A DNA stretch of 64,000 nucleotides, taken from Granulicella arctica (lineage in GTDB: Bacteria; Acidobacteriota; Terriglobia; Terriglobales; Acidobacteriaceae). The notes beneath the pieces were generated by a model. It saw only the letters and a list, made by a program, of their open reading frames with translations, did no database searches and was not told the DNA's origin. Of the stretch, positions 1 to 9,919 are shown piece by piece (within the stretch, counting starts at the first letter, position 1; every line of letters begins with the position of its first letter). The stretch spans positions 1,302,001 to 1,366,000 of the forward strand of contig NZ_JAGTUT010000001.1 of assembly GCF_025685605.1 (NCBI RefSeq), read 5' to 3'. A program made the translations under genes and the position numbers.

Positions 1-1002
1 CGAAAGGTAGCTGCATTAGCAAGCGGAGATCCTATGCTTTTCGGGGTTGGCGTGACCCTGACGCGAGCCCTTAGCCCGTCAGAGTATCGCGTCATCCCTC
101 AAGTCTCTTCATCATCACTTGCTTGCGCACGCTTAGGCTGGCCAGTCGTTGAAACAACAATCGTCTCGCTCGTGAATCGCCCGCTCGAACAGATACTACG
201 TTACCTATGTGACAAGCAGCGCCTTATACTCTTCTCCGAGAACGACCTCACTCCGTCCGTAGTGGCTAAGTTGCTGACACTATCAGGTTATGGCGCGAGC
301 CTGTTCCATGTTTTTGAAAATCTTGGCGGTTCCAATGAGCGACACGTGAGCACCCAAGCAAAGACATGGGTTGACACACAGATTAGCAAGCTGAACCTCA
401 TTGCGATTTTGTGTGTTCCCGATGAAGCCTCCAAAATCCTCTCCCTCGTTCCCGGACTACCAGACAAGGTCTTCCGGTCGGACGGACAGCTTACAAAGCG
501 CGAGGTGCGTGCTGTAACTATAGCGAGTCTTGCTCCACTGCCCGGCCAAACTCTTTGGGATGTTGGCTCCGGTACTGGAACAATCGCTATCGAATGGATG
601 AGGGTTCACCCCGCATGTGGAGCAATTGCTATCGAGGCGCGCGCCGATAGAGCAGCAAATATCCGTTTCAACGCCAAAGCACTTGGGACGCCCGGACTAC
701 AGATCATCGAGGGCAGTGCCCCTGACGTCCTCGCAGACATTGGCCGCCCTGATGCCATTTTTATAGGCGGCGGCGTTTCTACTCCAAGAGTATTCGAAAC
801 ATGTTGGGCCGCACTTCGCAGTGGTGGACGCCTCGTTATCAACGCCGTCACTATCCGAAGCGAAATCAAGTTGACTGAGTGGCATACACTTTATGGAGGT
901 TCTCTAGTTCGCATCGCGATCTCCCGCGCGGAACCTGTTGGCGCAACCTTCAGTTGGCGACCGATGATACCGATTACCCAATGGGCGGTCACCAAGCCAT
1001 GA
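1..1002 (+). CDS. cobL: Precorrin-6Y C5,15-methyltransferase (decarboxylating), 5' end cut by window
   Basis: The frame is open from base 1 (RKVAALASGDPMLFGVG), so the gene begins upstream of the window and the first ATG at 34 is internal. The first ~120 visible residues match the end of a CbiE-type tetrapyrrole methylase. The remainder is a CbiT-type class I SAM methyltransferase with the glycine-rich loop DVGSGTGTIAIEW and a following acidic residue in IEARADRA. Fused CbiE-CbiT is the CobL architecture of aerobic cobalamin synthesis, which methylates C5 and C15 and removes the acetate side chain of ring C. Its stop overlaps the start of the next gene (ATGA at 999-1002), indicating an operon with cobE, cobM, cobK and cobF. 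Confidence 0.9.
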   Translation, partial: RKVAALASGDPMLFGVGVTLTRALSPSEYRVIPQVSSSSLACARLGWPVVETTIVSLVNRPLEQILRYLCDKQRLILFSENDLTPSVVAKLLTLSGYGASLFHVFENLGGSNERHVSTQAKTWVDTQISKLNLIAILCVPDEASKILSLVPGLPDKVFRSDGQLTKREVRAVTIASLAPLPGQTLWDVGSGTGTIAIEWMRVHPACGAIAIEARADRAANIRFNAKALGTPGLQIIEGSAPDVLADIGRPDAIFIGGGVSTPRVFETCWAALRSGGRLVINAVTIRSEIKLTEWHTLYGGSLVRIAISRAEPVGATFSWRPMIPITQWAVTKP

Positions 1003-1385
1003 TCTCAGCTCCACAACTTGCCATTGGAATTGGCTTCTCGACACGTGCGAGTAGCGAAGACATTATCCAACTCATCCGGGCATGCACCTCCGCGACGGCT
1101 CCCGCGAGCATCATTGCCTCGCTTGATCGCCGCGCTGTCTTAGCCGGCTTAGTTGCCAAAACACTTGGCATGCCCCTGATGCTTTTTCCCGCTAGCACGC
1201 TGGCTCAGGTCTCAGGCATTTCAACGCGTTCAGCACTGGCTTTGAAGATGACCAAGACCGCAAGTGTTGCTGAAGCTTCTGCACTTGCGTCGCTCGGGAC
1301 GAAGGCACGTTTAATTGTTCCTTATCGAACTGGTCGCTACTGTACATGCGCAGTCGCGGCACTCCCAGCCAATGGTGACGAATGA
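999..1385 (+). CDS. cobE: Cobalamin biosynthesis protein, CobE / CbiG C-terminal type
   Basis: A 128-residue protein starting at ATG 999, which overlaps the cobL stop; a longer in-frame start at 879 would run deep into cobL and is rejected. It has the features of the CbiG C-terminal/CobE family: an N-terminal [13 protein letters not shown] segment, a central [16 protein letters not shown] helix, and a C-terminal segment in which an [16 protein letters not shown] motif is followed by ...[12 protein letters not shown]. In anaerobes this domain belongs to CbiG, which opens the delta-lactone of cobalt-precorrin-5A. In aerobic operons stand-alone CobE is needed for B12 but its exact role is not settled. 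The stop overlaps the cobM start by four bases. Confidence 0.78.
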   Translation: MISAPQLAIGIGFSTRASSEDIIQLIRACTSATAPASIIASLDRRAVLAGLVAKTLGMPLMLFPASTLAQVSGISTRSALALKMTKTASVAEASALASLGTKARLIVPYRTGRYCTCAVAALPANGDE

Positions 1386-2149
1386 TAGTTCACTTTATCG
1401 GCGCCGGACCCGGCGCGCCCGACCTGCTTACCCTACGCGGTCGCGATCACATCCATAGGTCACCTGTCTGCCTTTACGCTGGTTCCCTTGTTCCGCCTGA
1501 GATCCTTGCTCACGCAGCGCCCGATGCTCGCCTTGTGAATACGGCTGAGATGAACCTAGACCAAATTATGGCGGAGGTTTCAGAGGCACACCAACAGAAC
1601 CATGATGTAGCGCGCGTCCATTCTGGCGACCTGTCCATCTGGAGCACTATGGGCGAACAGATTCGTCGCTTAGAAAAGATGGGTATCACCTATGACATAA
1701 CGCCAGGGGTACCATCGTTTGCCGCCGCCGCAGCTGCCATCAGTCGTGAGTTGACCATACCCTATCTTGCTCAGAGCGTCATCCTGACCCGCACTTCGAC
1801 TCGCTCCACGCCGATGCCTTCAGGCGAAGACCTCGCATCGTTAGGTCACTCTAAAGCTACGCTCGCCATCCATCTTTCCATTACCAATATCAACATGGTG
1901 ACAGATCAACTTCTGCCGATCTACGGCCCCGACTGCCCTGTCGCCGTCGTCTTTAGAGCAAGTTGGCCTGATGAGCAGGTCCTTCGCGCAACATTGGCGA
2001 CCCTTGCGAAGACAGTCACTGATTCCGGCATAGATCGCAACGCTCTCATTTTTGTAGGCAGAGCGATCGGCGGAGCTGGCTCTGGTGAAAGCTTCCTGTA
2101 CTCCGCAAAAAGGGACCGCGGAGAAGAGCTGTCCGAGCGCTCAGAGTGA
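1382..2149 (+). CDS. cobM: Precorrin-4 C11-methyltransferase
   Basis: A 255-residue single-domain tetrapyrrole (corrin) methylase of normal length. The N-terminal glycine-rich SAM-binding motif [18 protein letters not shown] is followed by [14 protein letters not shown] and [15 protein letters not shown], which are characteristic of CobM/CbiF. The middle [18 protein letters not shown] segment is the usual conserved region before the second domain. It adds a methyl group from S-adenosylmethionine to C11 of precorrin-4 in the cytoplasm. ATG 1382 lies in an ATGA overlap with cobE, supporting translational coupling. The C-terminal ~15 residues (charged, [12 protein letters not shown]) are poorly conserved. 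Confidence 0.92.
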   Translation: MIVHFIGAGPGAPDLLTLRGRDHIHRSPVCLYAGSLVPPEILAHAAPDARLVNTAEMNLDQIMAEVSEAHQQNHDVARVHSGDLSIWSTMGEQIRRLEKMGITYDITPGVPSFAAAAAAISRELTIPYLAQSVILTRTSTRSTPMPSGEDLASLGHSKATLAIHLSITNINMVTDQLLPIYGPDCPVAVVFRASWPDEQVLRATLATLAKTVTDSGIDRNALIFVGRAIGGAGSGESFLYSAKRDRGEELSERSE

Positions 2150-2949
2150 TGCATTCAGGCCTAAATACAAGTCGATCCAAACTTCTGCGAGTCCTCATTC
2201 TCGGAGGAACCTCGGAGGCTTCGCAGCTTATAACATCGCTAAAGACCATCCCGAACATCGAGATCATCACATCGCTCGCTGGCAGGCTAACACAACCTAA
2301 ATTGCCCAGCGGCACCGTTCGTATCGGCGGCTTTGGCGGAATTGAGGGTTTGACCTCGTATCTTATCGCAGAACATATTTGTGCTGTTGTTGATGCTACC
2401 CACCCGTTCGCTGCCAAAATCAGTAAAAGTGCGGAGGTAGCTTGCGACAGACTGGATATACCTCTGCTTGCCTTTGAACGACCGCCTTGGAAGCCGATTG
2501 ACAAGTGGATTAATGTTCCGGATGCGCATGTCGCCGCGTCGCTAATAGACAAGTCAGAAAATCGCGTCTTCCTGTCTATTGGTCGTCAAGACATCGGTGC
2601 ATTCAAGCTTTGCACGCAAGCCTGGTTTCTAATCCGAACGATTGATCCTCCAGAGGATTTCCTGCCGATCCGTTGCAGGTTGATTCTGGAACGCGGTCCT
2701 TTTCATTTAGGTGCCGAGATCGATATGCTCCGCAAAAGCTCGATCAATATTCTCATTACCAAGAATAGCGGTGGAATAGCTACTTATCCAAAGATCGAAG
2801 CCGCACGGGAACTGGGGATTAAGGTGATAGTCATCAACCGGCCCAAGAAGCACAGCGTCGCAACCATCTCAGATTTGGGTGAATTAGTTCAAGAGCTAGC
2901 GAAGGTATGCGAATTAAAGTCGCTTACGCGGAGTAAACAAGGGACATGA
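2149..2949 (+). CDS. cobK: Precorrin-6A reductase
   Basis: About 266 residues. It begins with LILGGTSEASQLITSL, the dinucleotide-binding start of CobK/CbiJ, and carries the family segments FGGIEGLTSYLIAEHI, VVDATHPFAAKIS and ITKNSGG. The enzyme reduces the C18-C19 double bond of precorrin-6A using NADPH. The start could be GTG 2146 or ATG 2149; I prefer 2149 because its A is the last base of the cobM TGA, a common coupling arrangement. The 3' end overlaps cobF by four bases (2946-2949). No frameshift is seen. Confidence 0.9.
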   Translation: MHSGLNTSRSKLLRVLILGGTSEASQLITSLKTIPNIEIITSLAGRLTQPKLPSGTVRIGGFGGIEGLTSYLIAEHICAVVDATHPFAAKISKSAEVACDRLDIPLLAFERPPWKPIDKWINVPDAHVAASLIDKSENRVFLSIGRQDIGAFKLCTQAWFLIRTIDPPEDFLPIRCRLILERGPFHLGAEIDMLRKSSINILITKNSGGIATYPKIEAARELGIKVIVINRPKKHSVATISDLGELVQELAKVCELKSLTRSKQGT

Positions 2950-3707
2950 GAAAGATCTATCTCATCGGAATCGGTGCAGGAAATCCGGAATACATTACCA
3001 TGCAAGCGGTCAAGGTGCTCAACCTGATCGATGTCTTCTTCTTTACAGACAAGGGAGAGGCGAAACAAGACCTCGTCCACCTCCGCAAAGAAGTCTGCCA
3101 ACGTTACATTCAGGACAAGTCCTACCGCATTGTCGAAGTAAATGATCCGACCCGCGATCCCGCCATCACAGACTACACCGCACGGGTGGAGCATTGGCAT
3201 CAAGAGCGTGTTCTCATTTATGAACAGATAATCGCCAGAGAGTTAGAGGATGATCAATCCGGAGCATTCCTCATATGGGGGGATCCTTCACTTTACGACA
3301 GCATGATCAGAATTATCGACCAGGTCATTGCGCGAGGTCTAATTGCTTTCGAGTACGAAGTGATCCCAGGAATCACCAGCATTCAAGCGTTGGCTGCGCG
3401 TCATAGAGTCACACTGAACGGTATTGGAGAAACTGTTTCGATCACAACTGGGCGGAAACTGCTAGCTACCATGACGAGCACAACAGAAAATTTAGTAGTT
3501 ATGCTTGATGGCCATTGCACCTTCGAGAAGCTTTTGGATCAAGAGTTGGAGATCCTGTGGGGAGCTTACCTTGGTATGGATGACGAGATTCTCGTTCGGG
3601 GAAAGCTAGGCGAGGCAAGCGCCGTAATCGAAGAAAAGCGAACGGCTGCCCGAATCAGAAAAGGATGGATCATGGATACTTATATGCTGTGTAAACCGCG
3701 CGAGTAA
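2946..3707 (+). CDS. cobF: Precorrin-6A synthase (deacetylating)
   Basis: A 253-residue tetrapyrrole methylase with N-terminal GIGAGNPEYITMQAVKVL, the WGDPSLYDSMIRII motif, and the IPGITSIQALAARH segment that separates CobF from other corrin methylases. It methylates C1 and expels the acetyl group to give precorrin-6A. CobF is specific to the oxygen-dependent route, so with CobL/CobK it shows that this organism uses the aerobic pathway. It is the last visible gene of the operon; the next gene is convergent, and a short GC-containing hairpin (3765-3779) lies in the 94-base gap. Confidence 0.92.
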   Translation: MRKIYLIGIGAGNPEYITMQAVKVLNLIDVFFFTDKGEAKQDLVHLRKEVCQRYIQDKSYRIVEVNDPTRDPAITDYTARVEHWHQERVLIYEQIIARELEDDQSGAFLIWGDPSLYDSMIRIIDQVIARGLIAFEYEVIPGITSIQALAARHRVTLNGIGETVSITTGRKLLATMTSTTENLVVMLDGHCTFEKLLDQELEILWGAYLGMDDEILVRGKLGEASAVIEEKRTAARIRKGWIMDTYMLCKPRE

Positions 3708-3764
3708 ACATCTTGTGAGTACTTCATCTAATTAAAGCGGCTAAGACTCAGTAAATGTGAAGCT

Positions 3765-3779
3765 GCTGTGAAACACAGC
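3765..3779. terminator. Small hairpin between convergent operons
   Basis: GCTGTG (3765-3770) and CACAGC (3774-3779) form a six-pair stem with an AAA loop between the end of cobF and the end of the efflux outer-membrane-factor gene. There is no U-tract, so it is only a possible bidirectional transcription end. Confidence 0.3.
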
Positions 3780-3801
3780 GGGAGCTTAGGTTCCCGAATA
3801 A

Positions 3802-5244
3802 CTACTGCCAACCGCCGCCCAATGCGCTGTAGAGCTGAACCAAGGTTAGAGCCTCTCCCTGCTGTGCTGAGACTAGATTCAGTTGTGCCGTGAAGAGGTT
3901 GGTATCGGTGGTTAGCACCTCAAGGTACGCGGTAGCTCCGCCTTGATAGCGCATGCGGGCAAGGCGGGTTGAGTCCTGCGCGGCATCTACGAGCTTCTCT
4001 TGTTGCTCGCGGTAGACGCGTTGCTTGTTGAGGGCAATGAGGGCATTCGAAACATCGTGGAGAGCGGTGGCGATCGTCTTCTGGTAGGCGAAGACGTCTT
4101 CCTTCTGCGTCTCTTTGGCGATGTTCAACTGGCCTCGCAGCTTGCCACCTTCAAAGAGCGGTTGAGCGAGCGAGCCGATGCCGTAGATGGTTTTGCCATC
4201 GGGGCTAAAGATGCTGGACAGACTATCTCCGCCAACGCCACCTGAGGCACTGATCGTGAGCTGAGGAAAGAATTGAGCGCGGGCGATGCCGATCTGCGCG
4301 TTCGCCGCTACAAGGGTCGCCTCCGCTTGTTGGATGTCGGGGCGGCGCTCCAGAAGCTGTGTCGGGAGTCCGGTAGGGAGATCCTGCGGGGGCGGTGTGA
4401 GCGCGTTCGGACTTGTGCGGACGATAGGACCAGGATTATCGCCGAGCAGGAGGCTCATCGCATTCTCCTGCTGCTGGATCTGCTGTTCTAATTGAGGGAT
4501 CTGCGAGGTCGCGGTGTATAGGAGCTGCTCAGCCTGGCGAAGATCCGACAGTGGTGCTGCACCTCCGTCGGCAAGCGTCTGGGTCAGCTTGACGGAATCC
4601 TGCCGTGCCTTCAAGGTTTGCTTCGTGATGTCGAGTTGACGATCCAGAGCGCGAATCTGGAGGTAGGTGGTTGCGACGCTCTGCACAAGAGAGAGACGAA
4701 CGGCCCTCTGTGCCCATGTCTGTGCGAGCAGTTGTGCGCGAGCAGCTTGTGTTTGCTTGCGATAGAGACCCCAGAAGTCCGGCGTCCAGGCAGCAGAGAG
4801 ATTGAACGAGCCTTCGGACAGCGGGCTGGAGATGCTGTTGCTTCCGCTGCTCGAGCCAAAAGTCGACGAGTTGAAGGAAGCACCGATGCCGGTTCCACCG
4901 ACGGACAGGGTGGGGAATTCCTGCGAGCGTGTGATTTGGACCTGCGCCTGCTGCTCGGCTACACGCTGGGCTGCAATTTGGATGTCATAGTTGTTGGTGA
5001 GCGCTGTGCGGATGAGCGCTTGAAGCTCAGGCTCGCGGAAGACCTGGACCCAATTCTGATCACCGAGTGAGTTCTGCGCGTCACTGGTAACGGCAGCTTC
5101 GTCGGCTCCACGGAAGGCTGGGGGCGCCGGGTAGGCCGGACGTTTGTACTTTGGACCTACGTTGCAGCCTGCAAGGGCGCCGGCGAGGATGCCACCGGCT
5201 GCGATTGCGAAGGTGCGTCTGAACCAGAGTGGTGAGTTTCTCAT
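3802..5244 (-). CDS. Outer-membrane efflux factor, NodT/OprM family lipoprotein
   Basis: A 480-residue TolC-like channel subunit. The start ATG at 5244 is fixed by the signal sequence that follows, with a lipobox ending AGALAGC (Cys27), and by AGGAGG eight bases upstream; the frame is open further upstream but that part is antisense to nothing sensible and lies inside the pump gene. GCNVGPKYKRP after the signal is typical of NodT-family factors. Two OEP repeats of long helices follow, with the conserved LPTGLPTQLLERRPDIQQAEATL segment between them. ATG overlaps the pump stop (ATGA), so it is the third gene of the adaptor-pump-channel operon. Confidence 0.93.
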   Translation of the reverse strand: MRNSPLWFRRTFAIAAGGILAGALAGCNVGPKYKRPAYPAPPAFRGADEAAVTSDAQNSLGDQNWVQVFREPELQALIRTALTNNYDIQIAAQRVAEQQAQVQITRSQEFPTLSVGGTGIGASFNSSTFGSSSGSNSISSPLSEGSFNLSAAWTPDFWGLYRKQTQAARAQLLAQTWAQRAVRLSLVQSVATTYLQIRALDRQLDITKQTLKARQDSVKLTQTLADGGAAPLSDLRQAEQLLYTATSQIPQLEQQIQQQENAMSLLLGDNPGPIVRTSPNALTPPPQDLPTGLPTQLLERRPDIQQAEATLVAANAQIGIARAQFFPQLTISASGGVGGDSLSSIFSPDGKTIYGIGSLAQPLFEGGKLRGQLNIAKETQKEDVFAYQKTIATALHDVSNALIALNKQRVYREQQEKLVDAAQDSTRLARMRYQGGATAYLEVLTTDTNLFTAQLNLVSAQQGEALTLVQLYSALGGGWQ

Positions 5245-8200
5245 GCGTGACCTCCTGGGGTCGGGGTCGATTTCGGCGGTCCGCCACCGGCTGCTTTGCC
5301 GGCTGCGACTGGATCGAAGTCTGCCTTGGAGTCCATCGTCGTGCTCTTGCCGCCCTTGCTGAAACGATGCGAGATGTACTCGACGACGGAGAAGGTAACT
5401 GGAATGAAGATGAGGCCGATGGCCGTCGACAGGAACATGCCGCCGATAACGGTGGTTCCTAGGATGCGTCGTGATGCTGCGCCTGCACCGGTTGCAGTCC
5501 ATAGCGGAAGGCAACCAAAGACGAAGGCGAGAGCGGTCATGACGATTGGACGGAAGCGTAGACGCGCCGCGCTGAGTGCAGCCTCCGAAATGCTCATGCC
5601 GGCTTCGTAGTTGGTCTTGGCGAACTCGACGATGAGGATGGCGTTTTTGGCGGAGAGACCGATGAGCATGACAACGCCGATCGTGGCGAAGATGTCGTTC
5701 TCAAGTGTGCGGACATGAAGGGCTATGTACCCGCCAAGAATGGCGACTGGAGTGCTGAGCAGAACGCTGAACGGCAGCGTCCATGACTCGTAGAGTGCAG
5801 CCAGAATGAGAAAGACGAAAAGAAGGGAGAGACCGAAGACGGCGTAGGTCGGCACACCCTTCTGCGCCATATCTTCCTGGTAGGAGATGCCAGAATAATC
5901 GAAGCCCGCTCCGGGTGGCATCGTTTCGGCGAATGTCTTTTCGAGTGCAGCGCGCACCTGGCCTGAGCTGTAGCCGGGCTTTGCGGTGATGTTGACCTGT
6001 GCCGCGTTGAACTCGTTGAAGCGGAAAATGTATTCAGGCCCGGTGATCTGCTTGACGTGAACCAGCGCGCCTAGCGGAACCTGTCCGCCGTTAGCACTGC
6101 GCACATAGAACTGATCAATGTTCTTGATGTCCGTGCGTGAGGTGCCCTCTGCCTCCACATAAGTCTGCCACTGGCGACCGAAGCGGTTGAAGTAGTTGAC
6201 GAGATAGCCGCCCATAAATGTGGACATGGTGGTGTAGACGTCAGAGAGCTGAACCTGCTGCTGCAGGACCTTCTCCTTATCCACGTCCGCATAGAGCTGT
6301 GGGACGTTGGGCGAGTAGGACGGAAGCGCGAATGCTACTTCAGGCAGCTTGCTGATCGCACCCAGATAGGTCATCAGGTTCTTGGTAAGGATCTCGGGAT
6401 CATCCTTGCCAGAACGATCTTCAATCACCATCGTGACCCCGCCTGAGGTTCCGATACCCGGAATGGAGGGCGGCGGGAAGGCGAAGGCGATGCCGTCAGG
6501 ATTGCCGGCAAGTTGTTTGCCAAGGCTGGCTGTAATGTATGACAGCTGTTCTTCTTTGCTCTTGCGCACCTCCCACGGCTTCAGCGCGACGAAGAAGAAG
6601 CCCTGATTGGTGCTCTGCACCTGAGTGAGAAGAGAGAAGTTGGTGACGGCGATAACACCTTCAACACCGGGTGTCTTGAGGAGAGCGGCCGTGATCTTCT
6701 GCTGAGCCGCATCTGTCCGTTGTGCTGAGGCTCCATCGGGAAGCTGTAGGGCGAGAAACATGTAGCCCTGATCTTCCGTCGGCAAGAACCCACCGGGAAG
6801 CGTACTGCCAAGGAAGACGCCCAGGATGGCGATAATCGCAATTCCAATCATCGCCAAGTAGGACTTGTGGATAAGGACGTCCGAGGTATGGACGAAGCTT
6901 TCCGTCGTGCGGCCGAAGAATTTGTTGAAAAGCGCAAAGCCCTTACCGATCAAGCCGGGCTTCTGTTCCTTATTTTTTGGCTTGAGTAGAAGCGAGGCCA
7001 ATGCGGGAGACAGGGTGAGCGCGTTGAATGCGGAGATGAGCACCGAAATAGCGATCGTCACAGCGAACTGCTGATAGAGTCGTCCAGTGATACCCGGGAT
7101 GAAGGCTGTCGGAATGAAGACGGCTGCGAGGATGAGGGCAATGGCGACCACTGGACCGCCTACCTCTTCCATGGCCTTGATAGTGGCGGCTTTAGGGTCC
7201 ATACCCTCGTCAATATGGTGCTCTACTGCTTCGACGACGATGATGGCGTCATCGACCACGAGTCCGATTGCAAGCACAAGCCCGAAGAGCGACAGCGTGT
7301 TGATGGAGAAGCCGAGAGCCGGGAAGATGATGAAGGTTCCAATGAGGGAGACCGGCACGGCCAGCAGCGGGATGAGGGTTGCTCGCCAGCCCTGCAGGAA
7401 GATGAAGACTACGACCACAACGAGGGCAAGCGCTTCCAGCAGCGTAATGACGATTTCATGGATACCCGAGCTGACAGCCTTGGTCGTGTCAAGCGGGACG
7501 TTGTAGGAGATGCCCGGGGGGAAGGTCGAGGACAGTTCTTTCATGCGGGCGTTGACGGCAGCTGCAGTCGCGACAGCATTGGAGCCGGGGAGCTGATAGA
7601 CGGCCATGACGCCGGAGGGATTCTGGTTGTAGCGTCCGGAGATGGCGTACGCCTGATCGCCAAGCTCGATGCGGGCGACATCTGACAGATGAAGGATCGA
7701 TCCGTCGGCATTCGCGCGGAGGATGATGTTGCCAAACTCCTCCGGCTTTACGAGACGACCCTGGGTGCGAACGGTATAGGTAAACTGCTGACCCTTCGGT
7801 ATGGGCTCCGCGCCGATCTGACCGGCAGGGTTCACGTTGTTCTGCGTCTGAATCGCTGTGATCACTTCGGGTGCGGTGACGCCAAGCTTGGCGAGCTTGT
7901 TTGGATCTACCCAGATACGGAGCGCATACTGACCGCCGAAGATTTGGACGCGAGACACGCCCTTGACGCGTGTGATCTGATCCTGCAAATTGATGATCGC
8001 GTAATTGGTGAGGAAGTCCTGGCTGAGCTTATTGCCGGGCGAGTTGACAGCAATGAGCATCAGGGGCGAGGTAAGCGCCTTCTGCACGGTGAGGCCAGCC
8101 GTGGTGACCTGTGCGGGAAGCTGTGACTGCGCCTGGTCGACGCGAAGCTGCGAGAGCACTTGGTCAATGTTGGGATCGGTTTTGACGTCAAAGTCTACGA

Positions 8201-8471
8201 ACAGTTGAACAACGCCATTGTTGGCGCTGACCGAGTTCATGTAGATCATGTTGTCGACGCCGTTCATCTGCTGCTCGATAGGCGTAGACACTGCCTGTGC
8301 GAGCGTCTTGGCATCGGCACCGGGGTAGGTGGCTGTGACCAGGATCTCTGTAGGAACGATGTCAGGGAACTGAGAGGTAGCGAGTGTGAACATCGACACA
8401 GTACCGAGGATCACGGTCAGGATGGCGATGACAATCGCAACAATGGGCCGATTGATGAAAAACTTTGACAT
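5241..8471 (-). CDS. RND efflux pump permease, HAE1 (AcrB/MexB-like)
   Basis: A 1076-residue inner-membrane drug/proton antiporter of family-typical length. It starts MSKFFINRPIVAIVIAI (TM1 with the usual FFINRP signature), has the DD proton-relay pair in TM4 (AIGLVVDDAIIVVE), the mid-protein GGFLPTEDQGYMF signature and the C-terminal RFRPIVMTALAF motif. It takes substrates from the periplasm and membrane and passes them to the outer-membrane channel. A Shine-Dalgarno GGGAGG precedes ATG 8471, three bases downstream of the adaptor gene. The Asn/Gln-rich porter signatures fit multidrug rather than metal export, but the substrate is unknown. Confidence 0.95.
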   Translation of the reverse strand: MSKFFINRPIVAIVIAILTVILGTVSMFTLATSQFPDIVPTEILVTATYPGADAKTLAQAVSTPIEQQMNGVDNMIYMNSVSANNGVVQLFVDFDVKTDPNIDQVLSQLRVDQAQSQLPAQVTTAGLTVQKALTSPLMLIAVNSPGNKLSQDFLTNYAIINLQDQITRVKGVSRVQIFGGQYALRIWVDPNKLAKLGVTAPEVITAIQTQNNVNPAGQIGAEPIPKGQQFTYTVRTQGRLVKPEEFGNIILRANADGSILHLSDVARIELGDQAYAISGRYNQNPSGVMAVYQLPGSNAVATAAAVNARMKELSSTFPPGISYNVPLDTTKAVSSGIHEIVITLLEALALVVVVVFIFLQGWRATLIPLLAVPVSLIGTFIIFPALGFSINTLSLFGLVLAIGLVVDDAIIVVEAVEHHIDEGMDPKAATIKAMEEVGGPVVAIALILAAVFIPTAFIPGITGRLYQQFAVTIAISVLISAFNALTLSPALASLLLKPKNKEQKPGLIGKGFALFNKFFGRTTESFVHTSDVLIHKSYLAMIGIAIIAILGVFLGSTLPGGFLPTEDQGYMFLALQLPDGASAQRTDAAQQKITAALLKTPGVEGVIAVTNFSLLTQVQSTNQGFFFVALKPWEVRKSKEEQLSYITASLGKQLAGNPDGIAFAFPPPSIPGIGTSGGVTMVIEDRSGKDDPEILTKNLMTYLGAISKLPEVAFALPSYSPNVPQLYADVDKEKVLQQQVQLSDVYTTMSTFMGGYLVNYFNRFGRQWQTYVEAEGTSRTDIKNIDQFYVRSANGGQVPLGALVHVKQITGPEYIFRFNEFNAAQVNITAKPGYSSGQVRAALEKTFAETMPPGAGFDYSGISYQEDMAQKGVPTYAVFGLSLLFVFLILAALYESWTLPFSVLLSTPVAILGGYIALHVRTLENDIFATIGVVMLIGLSAKNAILIVEFAKTNYEAGMSISEAALSAARLRFRPIVMTALAFVFGCLPLWTATGAGAASRRILGTTVIGGMFLSTAIGLIFIPVTFSVVEYISHRFSKGGKSTTMDSKADFDPVAAGKAAGGGPPKSTPTPGGHA

Positions 8472-8474
8472 GAA

Positions 8475-9728
8475 TTACCTCCCGGCCGATGTGGTCGCCT
8501 GACTTGTAGGCGCGACGGGCGGACCTTGATGCGGAGCAACTGGGGTGCCCTCGCCGAGCTTTTGGAGGTTATCGATGATGACCTTTGCCCCGGGCGCGAC
8601 GCCGTCTTCGACGAGCCAGTTGGTTCCGACCTGCGGGCCGAGCTTCAACGTAACGAGGTGAGCCTTGCCGTCAGGACCGGCAACAAATGCCTGCTGTAAT
8701 CCCTGTAATTCTTGAATAGCAACTTGTGGGATGAGCAAAGCGTTACGGCGCAACTGTGTCTCTGCCTTCACACGACCGAACTGACCTGGTCGTAGAACGT
8801 TGCCGGGGTTGGGGAAAGATGCGGCAATGCGGATAGCGCCAGTTTGCGCGTTGATCTGGCGATCGACGAAGGCAATGTGACCCTTCTGTGGATAGGCTTC
8901 CCCGTTGGCAAGCGTGAGCGTCAGCGGCACTGCGGAGGCATTCTTCAGGAGATCTCCGCCGCCGGCGCGGGCGCGCTGCACGAGAGCGAGGTACTCACTG
9001 TCGCCGATGGAAAAGTAGGCCTTGATCGGGTTCAACTGCGAAACTGAGGTGAGGATCGACTGCGTGTTGACAAGGTTGCCGACCTGCAATGTCGCCTGTC
9101 CAGCGACCCCAGTGATAAGCGAGCGAACATGCGTGAACCCAATGTTCAGCTTCGCATTCGCGACGGCAGCATCTGCGGCGGCGACAGATGCCTGGGCGGA
9201 TTGTACGGACGCTTTTTGTTGTGCCTCTTGCTGCGTATCGTTGTCCAGCTGGCTCTGTGCGATCGCTCGCGCCTGCGCTAGTGGCGTGTCGCGCTTTACG
9301 TTGATCTGGGCAAGGTCCAACTGCGCCTGCGCCTGCGCGACTTGGCCCTTTGCCTGTGCAAGTTGCCCGAGAGCCTGATCGAGAGCTGCCTGGAAAGGTC
9401 GAGGGTCGATCTCAAAGAGCACCTGACCTTTGGAGACTTGCGAACCTTCGCGATAGTTCTGCTTGATTAAATAACCATTCGCCTGCGGCTGAATCTGCGC
9501 ATTCACGTAGCCGTCCAGCGTGCCAACCCATTCGCCTGAGATCGGGACGTCGGTTGGCTCAAGCTGCACCACAGTCACAGGTAACGCCTGCGGCGGAGGG
9601 GCGGCCGGAGGTTTCGAGGTGCAACCTGCGAGAAGGCCCGCGCCTGCAAGAAGTATGGCGACCGCGCCTGCGTACTTCAAATTATTGGAACTGACTACTG
9701 CTGCGGCGTTCTTACGCTGCTCGCTCAT
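8475..9728 (-). CDS. RND efflux periplasmic adaptor subunit (HlyD/AcrA family lipoprotein)
   Basis: 417 residues; a signal peptide with lipobox LLAGC (Cys36) anchors it to the inner membrane. Order of parts: barrel-sandwich segment with YREGSQVSKGQVLFEIDPRPF, a long alpha-hairpin rich in Ala/Gln (roughly residues 115-195), a second lipoyl half (FTHVRSLITGVAG), then the beta-barrel with FVDRQINAQTGAIRIAASFPN and LRPGQFGRVKAE. It bridges the pump and the outer-membrane factor. It is the first gene of a three-gene operon; the promoter must lie in the region beyond 9728, shared with the remains of a tetR. Confidence 0.94.
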   Translation of the reverse strand: MSEQRKNAAAVVSSNNLKYAGAVAILLAGAGLLAGCTSKPPAAPPPQALPVTVVQLEPTDVPISGEWVGTLDGYVNAQIQPQANGYLIKQNYREGSQVSKGQVLFEIDPRPFQAALDQALGQLAQAKGQVAQAQAQLDLAQINVKRDTPLAQARAIAQSQLDNDTQQEAQQKASVQSAQASVAAADAAVANAKLNIGFTHVRSLITGVAGQATLQVGNLVNTQSILTSVSQLNPIKAYFSIGDSEYLALVQRARAGGGDLLKNASAVPLTLTLANGEAYPQKGHIAFVDRQINAQTGAIRIAASFPNPGNVLRPGQFGRVKAETQLRRNALLIPQVAIQELQGLQQAFVAGPDGKAHLVTLKLGPQVGTNWLVEDGVAPGAKVIIDNLQKLGEGTPVAPHQGPPVAPTSQATTSAGR

Positions 9729-9919
9729 GATCTATTCTCCGTAGAAGCTTAGAATTTTTCGCCTCTGAACGCTCGATTGGGCAGGTTCGCACATGCGTGA
9801 ATGGTTACCATGTGACGCGGCGAATGAGACGATCGATTCAAAAGATGTCACTGGAAAACCATCTATCAGCCTTCTGTAGGCGACAATGCAGTGTGGTTAT
9901 ATAGCAACAATTGCTGCGC